This document shows positions 56,417 through 64,000 of a stretch of DNA of 64,000 bases, in pieces (the first letter of the stretch is position 1; every line of letters begins with the position of its first letter). Location of the stretch: NCBI GenBank assembly GCA_029851415.1, contig CM056742.1, positions 101,848,976-101,912,975 on the forward strand. The letters run 5' to 3'. This stretch comes from Eretmocerus hayati. Its lineage: Eukaryota > Arthropoda > Insecta > Hymenoptera > Aphelinidae. A program made the position numbers and the translations under genes. Under the pieces are notes generated by a model. That model was given only the letters and a program-made list of their open reading frames with translations. It ran no database searches and was not told the origin of the DNA.

Positions 56417-57505
56417 GCACCCGGTAGGTCGGGGTTCGATCCCGGATAATGCTATTTTTTTTTTTTTTTTTTTTTTTCAATGAACTCCCTAATTAATGAT
56501 ATGATTAATTACGAATAGTCGTACCTTTGACGCTACTTTATTTTTATTTCTCCCCAACGTCCATGGAAATTTATCTTGTATTCAAACGATCGTTATGTTC
56601 AATCAGAATTGAACATACGATCGTTTTTTCGAATATAGCAAGTGTTAACTTTTTTTCAAAAAGTCGTTCGGGCAAAGTTGGAAATTGCATTTTCTTTACT
56701 GAATTCGGAAATTGTTAAAATGAATATATTCAAACATCGTCATAAATTTTGTCTTTCAATCGGAAATTCAATGTCGAGGACCATTCTGTGCATGCGCTAT
56801 GATAGGAATTTTATTCTTTCTCCGACGGCTCACAAAGGAGTTTCCTTCCCACGGAACAATACTTTCAGAGCCTTGAGTCATCGTATTGATAAGTCGTTGA
56901 TCATACATAATGATTGAGAAACCAATTTTCTAGTTTTATGAATAATCCATCACCTATATCAGTTTATTGGTCCATATAGTTCACTTAGCTAATGAATAAT
57001 TGTCTCCGTTCAACTTAATCGAACACTCTGAATCATTATTTGTAATCACGTCCTACCAATTCCATCACTCAAGTCTCCGAAGAAAATTGTTTCGTGAAAA
57101 CGGAATTCATGTGTCAGCAATCGGGGAAAGAGTGAAATTTCTGTTACAGCGTACAGTACATACCTCGATATTGAATTTCCGATTGAAAGACAAAATTTGT
57201 GACGACAAATAAATATATTCACTTTGATAATTTCCGAATTCAGTAAAGAAAATAAAACTTCCAACTTTGCCAGAACGACTTTTTGAAAACAATGTAACAC
57301 TTGCTATCATTCTAAAAAACGATCGTATGTTCAATTCTGATTGAATATCAAGATAAATCCCCATCGACGTTGGGGAGGAATAAAAATAAAGTAGCGTCAA
57401 AGGTACGACTATTCGTAATTAATCATATAGTTGATTAGGGAGTTCATTGAAAAAAAAAAAAAAAAAATAGAATTAGCTGGGATCGAACCCCGACCTACCG
57501 GGTGC
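56417..57505. mobile_element. Inverted-repeat element with tRNA-like T-arm ends and T-runs
   Basis: Two ~470-bp arms face each other, starting GCACCCGGTAGGTCGGGG on the left and ending in its complement on the right. Each arm begins with GGTTCGATCCC, a good RNA polymerase III B box, then a run of 23 T (56455-56477) or 18 T on the minus strand (57450-57467), then matching sequence (CAATGAACTCCCTAAT ... TACCTTTGACGCTAC). The loop is near 56890-57055. No target duplication was found. It may be two SINE-type insertions in opposite orientation or one foldback element. Confidence 0.65.
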
Positions 57506-57545
57506 TAGTCCGATACTGTATCGTCTACACCAATCAACACTTACA
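57475..57545 (-). repeat. tRNA-derived SINE head (A- and B-box-like)
   Basis: On the minus strand TGGTGTAGACGATAC resembles an A box, and GGTTCGATCCC, about 30 nt later, matches a B box. The cloverleaf stems do not pair well, so this is a tRNA-derived SINE head rather than a functional tRNA gene. Confidence 0.4.
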
Positions 57546-58395
57546 GATCAATGAACAAAGGTTACATATAAAGTGCTGGCTCCTAGAGGGGCTTGAGATT
57601 TGATGTTTGAAATTGACTTCCCAATAACAAAAACATCCCTCGTTACAAAAAATTCATCAAATGGGAGAGGACCTGGGACGCTGAAATAATATACCGCGAA
57701 ACAAGAGTTAAATGTAATAAAAAAAGTCGGCGACGATGGCAGCTTCTGCTTGTGCATCACCAAGCTCTCACGCATTCGCCGCCATGGCGTGACCCGAGTG
57801 GTTGCCACCTGGTGTTTGGGTCACAGTACTAACTGGGCTGTGACCCAAGCTCTGGCTGAAAAAAATACACGGGACCTGTGCTTCTATTACGGTCTATATT
57901 CGTTGGCTTGGTGATGGGGGTAGGGGCGCGGGACGGCCGAGGGACGGCCCGCAATCTTGAAATCTTCTTCATCCCAACGGCTGCGGAGTGCATGCGCAAT
58001 AGACGCGTTTGCAGCTCCGAAATCGTCCGATATGTTTTTAATTAATTACAAATAAACAAATTACGCTTCACTCATTGTAAGAGTGGAGGAAATTGAAGTA
58101 GCCGTGGAGAAATTATTTGAGTCATCCCCGGAAGCTGGAGTCAATTTCTCCCGTGAGATATCGCGCTCCCAAGTTGGCTTTTGTTTGACAATTTTTTATT
58201 AATAAACAGAAGTGGAGGAAAAAAAACGAATAGCGGATTTGGGTGGGGAAAAGTAACATCTATCCACATGATTTTTTGCAGATTTTTCCTCAGTGCTTTC
58301 TGAACACAGCTTCCACCTGGTGCACGCAGTGACATGTTGCCGCGTCAAATTGGAGCGAAAGAGACAGTAGACGACTATACAAATCTCGATACAAA
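57546..58395. other. Gene-free stretch
   Basis: No supported gene or repeat. The open frame at 57548-57808 on the minus strand lacks splice or domain support. Confidence 0.4.
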
Positions 58396-58404
58396 CCACA
58401 ACCA

Positions 58405-60498
58405 GCTTAGCCGCATCTGGCTGGAAAAGATAGGAAAACTCGTAACTTCTCTAGCTCATGATACTCATTCAATTAAATACATTCGGAAAATAGCCCAGAC
58501 GAATTAAATACATCTTTCATTTTTCCAAAAAAGCAAAACAAATATCCCAGCTTGCACGGCATCCGCCGCGAGATTATTACCTCACCAGCTGCCTGTATTC
58601 AATGATCATATTTTCCTACACCCCTATACAAGACTGACCTCTTATTACTCACTCAATTGCGTGTGGTTAATTATAATTTTATCATTCTGTTGTTTTGAGA
58701 TAGCTCAGATCACGAGCCACTGATCTGTAGCCTTCTAACCGGAATTCCCTGGGACTGCCGCAGTCAACTAAGCTCTCCGACGCGGCGATTGGAATCACTG
58801 GCGTCGTCTGCTACTGTTTTGTTTCGATTGATACATCGCAATCGATCAGAAGTGCCTGCGATGAATCCTGAATTTTTTGGTTCCATTAGCCCCTTAGCGC
58901 CCTTTTGTATGTTTTGCCTGTTCCACCCCATATATGTAACCGGTACAAAATTACAAAGGACGTGCAGCTGTTGAGCACCCCGACAAGAATAGTAAAACAT
59001 AACTCTATCACATATGTCAAAGGTCTTATCAAAATAAGTGCAGATAATATTGAATCCGGAGGGCTGGTAATCTAATCAGATAATGCGTAAGGGTGCTCAG
59101 GAACTTTTTTACTCATCGGTGCAGAAGGTATCAAATTTGAAAGAATATCTAATTTAGAAACTCAAAGCTCAGTTTTTGTAATGTAGAGGACGATATCTCT
59201 AAGATTCATCTTCCATAAAATTTGTGCATGAGTGTTTATGTGTATTTCCTTGAATCATCAATCTCTAAATACAATTCAAAATCTGTTTTTGCTCCAACAT
59301 GAGAAGAAATCATTGTTCGCGACCATCAAACTCTCTGGTCTAGCTTTGAGAAGTTAACTAGCTAACCTTTTGATATTCATTTTTGATCAGCAAATGCACA
59401 GCTGTTTCATTAAAATTTCATTTGCACCATCAGTGAAGATATTTCCCATTCTTTGCCATTTTAGAAATCCGAATCAAGAAAGCTGGAAAGTACCACTGCT
59501 ACACTCAGTAAGTTGTTAGAGTTTCAACTAAGAATGTGGCCCTGTTCTGCAGATTTCATCATTCACAATGTTTCACCCTTTTAGGTGCTATTTACACATC
59601 TGAAAAAACTTCTAACGATGAGAATGGAGATGGATCTGAATGGGAACCTTTCAAAACTATTCTCCAAGCAATGAGACACGCAGGCAAGGAACCTTTTCCA
59701 GAAATTTTTCAAGATTCTATAGAAGAAAAAAAAAATCATATCGGTTACATGTATGGGGTGGGCCAGACAAAACATACAAAAGGGCGCTAAAGGGCTAATC
59801 GGACCAAAAAATGCAGGATGCATCGCAGGCACTTCTGATCGATTGCGTTTGCGATGCATCAATCGAAACCAAAACAGTAGCAGACGGCGCCAGGCTAGGT
59901 ATAGCCTCGACGTTGTACTTTAAGCGTTCTACTTTTAAGCGCTATTCTTTACCAATTACCACGCATGCACTTAGAGTTCATACACGGCAAGATGTTTATT
60001 CTCCAAGGTCACGTTTTTCCTTTTTTTTCCTGTTCCTCGTAATTATGACGATCATCGGAGATAATGTGAGATCACTTATTAGTAACCGTGTACTAATAGC
60101 TTACATTCCAATTACCGCGTCGAAGAGCTTAGTTGACAGCGGCAGTCCCAGAGAATTCCGGTGAGAGGACTACAGATCAGTGGCTTGTGATCTGAGCTAT
60201 CTCAAAACAACAAAATGATAAAATTATAATCAACAACACGCAATTAAGTGAGTAATAAGAGGTCAGTCTATTCGGTATAGGGGTGTAGAAGAATATGATC
60301 ATTGAATACAGGCAGCTGGTGAGGTATTGATCTCGCGGCGGATGCCGTGCAAGCTGGGATATTTTTTTTTGCTTTTTTGGGAAAATGAAACATGTATTTA
60401 ATTCGCCTGGGCTATTTTCCGAATTTATTTAATTGAATGAGTATCATGCTAGAGAAGTTACGAGTTTTCCTATCTTTTCCAGTTAGATGCGACTAAGC
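58405..60498. mobile_element. MULE/Foldback-like element D with captured exon-like interior (9-bp target duplication)
   Basis: CCACAACCA flanks it at 58396-58404 and 60499-60507. The terminal inverted repeats run from 58405 to ~58943 and from ~59742 to 60498. The right arm has ~215 bp of extra sequence near 59895-60110. Ends GCTTAGCCGCATCT and AGATGCGACTAAGC face each other. Unlike elements A-C it has no tandem subrepeats; its ~800-bp interior is unique and contains spliceable coding-like sequence (59465-59741). That is the plan of a Pack-MULE. Confidence 0.78.
59465..59741 (+). pseudogene. Captured gene fragment: two exons and an intron inside element D
   Basis: Exon 59465-59507 lies between CCATTTTAG and GTAAGT. 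A 77-bp intron follows, ending CCCTTTTAG, then an open exon from 59585. Joined in phase they read KSESRKLESTTATLS and AIYTSEKTSNDENG, followed by an amphipathic stretch (WEPFKTILQAMRHAGKEPF). Reading is lost where the inverted repeat begins (59742). The source gene is not recognised. It could instead be an element-encoded remnant. Confidence 0.45.
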
Positions 60499-60580
60499 CC
60501 ACAACCAAGCCACACACATACACAACACCCACGTTGAATAAGTTACTAGATCTGTAATTTTGCGTCAGGCAAATCTCATT

Positions 60581-60779
60581 TAGTGAGCCTGAAGTAGTGA
60601 GATGCAGATGCATCAAAAAGATCAAAAATCCGAGCGCGCTCATTGGTCGCGGCAGCCGAAAGGAAGGGCCCAGCGGAAAGCCGTATGCGTAGCACGTCGT
60701 CTTCTGTATTGATCTTTTTGGTTTCCAGCCAATGAGCGCGCGATTTCATCATCTGCATCTCACTACTTTAGGCTCACTA
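60581..60779. mobile_element. ~200-bp MITE
   Basis: The inverted ends are TAGTGAGCCTGAAGTAGTGA and TCACTACTTTAGGCTCACTA, with further pairing (ATGCAGATG/CATCTGCAT; GAGCGCGCTCATTGG/CCAATGAGCGCGC). A TA target duplication at the ends is possible. Confidence 0.7.
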
Positions 60780-60838
60780 ATTTCATTCAGGTGCTTATCA
60801 ACTCTTGTACAACCTGGACCCTGCCGAAAAAAATCAAC

Positions 60839-60884
60839 TGATATATCATATGTGATCGCATATGAGATCACATATGTGATATCA
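60839..60884. repeat. Perfect-type dyad of ATCACATATG motifs
   Basis: GATATATCATATGTGATC faces GATCACATATGTGATATC across a short centre (GCATATGA). It could extrude a cruciform or bind a dimeric protein. No function assigned. Confidence 0.45.
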
Positions 60885-61245
60885 GGCCAAATTCACAGGT
60901 GGAATATCAGGTGAAAAATCAGCTCATTCCTCAGCTGGTTATTCACTTTGCAACTCTGTACAGGAAAATGAATGTTGACAAAAAAAAACAAGATCACTCA
61001 TCTACAATGTCTTGATCATAAAACTAGATTGTCTTTTTGATAGTTTTCCCGTGATAAGTCGGGATGAGTTTTATCGGAGAATGGGTAGATTTGATTCTTA
61101 TAAGATTTTGAGATATCTTCAAAATGATGTCATCATATTCATCGAAAAACTGGATCCACCAAAGGTATTCAAAAGAAACTGAGAGAATGACGCAAGGAAT
61201 TTTTATGTTATTGAGATAGTTTTCTTTTATCTGAGAATCTCGCAG

Positions 61246-61493
61246 TGGCTGATTCTCGTTTTGGTAAAAACAAACACTATCAAGGAGATTTCCAAAACTC
61301 TTCTAAAAACGGTTCCACACATTTTCCGATGAACCCGTGCTTTCTGACTCATCACGAAAATCTAGCAAAAGGGCAAGAAACCCAGAACAAGGCGGAATTT
61401 TACATACCATTCATAATGGAAACATCGAAAAATTGAATTCATCTCACAATTCATCGGCGGATGATTTTGATTCTTTCCGAGACATAAACGCGA
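61246..61493 (+). CDS. Exon-like hydrophilic fragment with a one-base frame break
   Basis: After an acceptor (TCTCGCAG) the frame reads ADSRFGKNKHYQGDFQNSSKN. The neighbouring frame continues RFHTFSDEPVLSDSSRKSSKRARNPEQ ... DSFRDINAR after the A-run at 61309-61313. One missing A would join them. The combined composition (Ser, Asn, Arg, Asp) looks like disordered coding sequence. The possible donor (GTACCT at 61494) is poor. Not recognised; it may be a gene fragment or chance. Confidence 0.3.
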
Positions 61494-61934
61494 GGGTACC
61501 TAGCAGTTTATCTCACATGAGTTTTTCATATTGGTTCTCTCCCGATTTCCCCGATTTTCAACGCGCCGTGAGCAGAATTATTTTTTCAATCAGGTTGCAT
61601 CCTTAAGATGAACATATCGGAAGCATAACTTTGAAGCGTAGTCCACACAGACAAGTATCTAACCATATCAACCGTAATTTCATCATTATTATCAAATATC
61701 AGCACAGCCGAGGTCTAAGCTTGTGGAATGAAGAGATCGAGTCGAGGAACGTCACTCGCATTCGTATTAAGAAGAATATCACTCATGGAAAATAGAAATA
61801 ACAAAAAGCAGCATGAAATATGTAAAAAGCTTGTCAGATTCTGGACCAATCAAGATAATCCTCGGTATTCCAAGGGAAAAAATTCGTCAAATTGGAAGAA
61901 ATTTAAACGATCCAGTTATACTTGAAGCAGCCTC

Positions 61935-62042
61935 AACTGTCCAAGCTTTGAGATCTACTTCCTTACTCCGACTCATGTATAGGTTTGGGTACTATATCCC
62001 ACGGATCCAAGTGAAATCGTAGATCTCAAAGCTTGGACAGTT
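61935..62042. repeat. 24-bp inverted repeat with 60-bp loop
   Basis: AACTGTCCAAGCTTTGAG (extending to ATCTAC) is perfectly inverted 60 bp downstream. Probably a small MITE core. Confidence 0.6.
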
Positions 62043-62108
62043 TTTACTGCTTCTCGAGTGTATATTGAATCTCTCGAGACCCATTCTTTGTTAACAAGTT
62101 TGCTGCGG

Positions 62109-62130
62109 CGGGGCCCACTGGTGGGCCCCG
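62109..62130. repeat. GC-only hairpin
   Basis: CGGGGCCCAC and GTGGGCCCCG are separated by TG, a ten-pair GC-rich stem in AT-rich surroundings. Confidence 0.55.
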
Positions 62131-62362
62131 CGTGGCTTTCCCCCAGTGATGAGAGTTTCGGCCTTTTGGGGAATAACAATGAACATGGGAGAGATCATCG
62201 ATTTCAGCCTCCGCAGCGAACGTGTTAATTCAGTCGCTTCTATCCATCAGCTCATCAACAAGCAGTTGAACCGTTTCTGGTTTTTCTCACGTTAGTAAAT
62301 TTACAATTGATGACCCTTTGAAAATTATAAATTTTTGCACTAGAATTCCAAACATACAGAAT

Positions 62363-63135
62363 TTACATTAATGCCTTACGCTTCCATCTGCTAGAACTTC
62401 GGCTAGAACGCTTCTTCACGAAGGTATTGTCGCGCATCGACTGTAACATAGATTTCAACAGCTGAGGTCTTGTAGCAAGAAGAATTAAGAGAGAAGGGCA
62501 TCTGTTATTTTGGGGAATGACTTCATTGTAATCACTAAAATCACCTATCCAGCTTTGGTGCTCAAGTCGTTGACAAGCACTCACGGGATATCTACTAATA
62601 GAATGCTTCTGGCCCTCGTATTTATCATCAGCACAAAAGACTTTGAGCCCTGTTTCCCTTCGACCTGCAATGAGTGAGATCAAACAATACTGTGTAAATG
62701 GCACCAAGTACCTCATATCTGCGTCACGCCTCCCTAAACCTGCAATATCGTCGCATCAACGAGGTCTTGGGATTGGGTGAAGATCGATCGATATGCAGGT
62801 ATGTACAGGAACTCTCATCATCTTCGCGATTTCTGAAATACTTCAAACTCGACTGTCCTTGGTGAGGGACCCATAAACCAACCCATAAGCAAATTAGCTG
62901 GACGGAGTTGAGGAAATTCTCTCTACTACTTGGAAAAGCCTGCCATACGCGAGTTCACGAAATTTTTAAACCTCTCTAGCACTTACCCTTCCCAAAACGA
63001 TTCAAGGGTTATACTATGGATATTTTTCAAAGTGAGAAATGGGGGGAGGGGGCGGGGAAGGTTATTACCTGACTTTCCGTTGTCGAACGCAGCGCCGATA
63101 ATTATTTGAGAAGGAATCGATTGAATGGATGGCAT
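62363..63135 (-). CDS. Small two-exon gene of unknown family (122 aa)
   Basis: Exon 1 is 63135-63069, starting ATG (MPSIQSIPSQIIIGAAFDNGKS), with donor GTAATA. Exon 2 is 62664-62363, after an acceptor with a pyrimidine-rich tract (CTCACTCATTGCAG), in matching phase 1, ending in TGA. The product is about 122 residues, hydrophilic in the middle (RRETGLKVFCADDKYEGQKHS; CQRLEHQSWIGDFSDYNEV), with a leucine-rich helix (LLILLATRPQLLKSMLQSM) and a very basic Ser/Arg tail (KKRSSRSSSRWKRKA) that could be a nuclear signal. No signal peptide or known domain was seen. Intron length is 404 bp. There are no internal stops. Confidence 0.5.
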
Positions 63136-64000
63136 GATGTAGTATGCATGTTACTCCGTTTTTGGTGATAGAGGATGAAGTAAATAATATAATGTAACCA
63201 CATTTCAAACATAGATCTCATTTATTACCAAATTCACATCGTATTAATGATAACTCGCAGGATTACGAATAATTCTGACAAATTGAATAAGATTGTGCTC
63301 CAATCACTGATAAGATCCTAATCTAACTTATCTGGTTGCGTCTTTGCGCAGTTTACCAGAACCAATTTCATTACGAAAGTTCGCAGAGAAAATGACTTTC
63401 AAGAATTGTTCTCGTCGACTGTATTTATCCTAGAACCAGTACGAATGGAGGTAGGACAAGTACTCGTACTTGCTGAAAAATACTGCCAAACGCTGACGTT
63501 TTTGAGTTCGGATCATGAGACGTACCATTATTCATGAAAAGAGTAAGTAGAACATTGAGATGCCTTCGGAGTGGAGTGAGGAGTTTCGTTGGAGCTGGTG
63601 CAATTCTAATCGGAGAAATGTCGTTAAGAATTGGTTATAAGACGCTTTTTAGTGATTTTACATATCAATTCCTTAGATATTATGAAAAAGCTCGTATCAG
63701 TTAATTGTGGGGTTAACTTATTTGAAACAAGGTCACAACTTTTCAGATCCAAATAAATTGGGAATGTTCCAGAAGTGTCCCGGGATGCGTGTCCGAGGAT
63801 TAAGTCTTTGATGATAGTACTTTGGGGGCTCAACAAGAATCAAGCAAACTCCGCGCAACGTCTTGGGGTCAAAATTGACAGTGTAAAGGAGTTATGTATG
63901 ATCACCGAATAAACAAACTCATAGTGCATACTGCCATCTCTTCTACTCATTTCGAAATAAATCTCTCATTTTCAATAACTTCATGACATGGTTACATGCA
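63136..64000. other. Gene-free stretch to the window end
   Basis: Upstream of the two-exon gene. No promoter motif was certain, and the open frame at 63624-63836 has no domain or splice support. Confidence 0.4.

Noticed and set aside
57475..57545. Functional tRNA gene on the minus strand
   Set aside because: A- and B-box-like segments exist, but acceptor and T stems do not pair.
42903..59507. Splice of exon 4 of the 28-kb gene to the exon at 59465 (both phase 0)
   Set aside because: The 59465 exon lies inside element D, which has its own 9-bp target duplication, so phase agreement is probably chance. It is noted only as an alternative.

Overview
The window is eukaryotic nuclear DNA, most likely from an insect or other arthropod. 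It is AT-rich, has split genes with GT-AG introns, and carries a Jockey/CR1-type LINE, a BED-finger hAT transposase and Drosophila Foldback-like elements. The species cannot be named from sequence alone. It is gene-poor: most of it is nested mobile and repetitive DNA, with decayed or partial host genes between.

Layout: 1-5.3 kb holds small palindromic MITEs and a ~310-bp tandem repeat split by a 5'-truncated LINE. 5.28-15.0 kb is a 513-bp satellite of about 19 units (4 on the minus strand, 15 on the plus, head to head at a GAATTC axis). Each unit contains what reads as a complete type III hammerhead ribozyme: GUGUC cleavage site, CUGACGA and GAAA core, three stems, and complementary loops I and II. 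The array is bracketed by a 13-bp direct repeat. 16.5-18.8 kb holds hairpins and a 2-kb palindrome. 19.3-23.3 kb encodes one reading frame joining BED-type fingers, a hAT transposase, a C48/Ulp1 SUMO-type protease and a PHD finger, interrupted by one in-frame TGA. 24.8-25.2 kb is a foldback MITE.

28.0-42.9 kb holds a split gene of unknown function (coiled coil plus N/Q/S/H-rich tail). Its 11.9-kb third intron contains two Foldback-like elements and a poly-C-capped palindrome. 43.9-47.7 kb is a third Foldback-like element. Three of these elements and a fourth at 58.4-60.5 kb have 8- or 9-bp target duplications; the fourth encloses exon-like sequence and resembles a Pack-MULE.

52.7-56.1 kb (minus strand) holds a truncated ANAPC7 copy and the C-terminal exons of a PH-domain protein. 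They are joined at a breakpoint with a short filler duplication, and both carry stops or a frameshift. 62.4-63.1 kb is a small two-exon gene of unknown family.

The most novel system is the hammerhead-ribozyme satellite, which could yield self-cleaved 513-nt RNAs (retrozyme-like). The transposase-SUMO-protease fusion is second. All functional statements are inferences from motifs; no search or folding was run.
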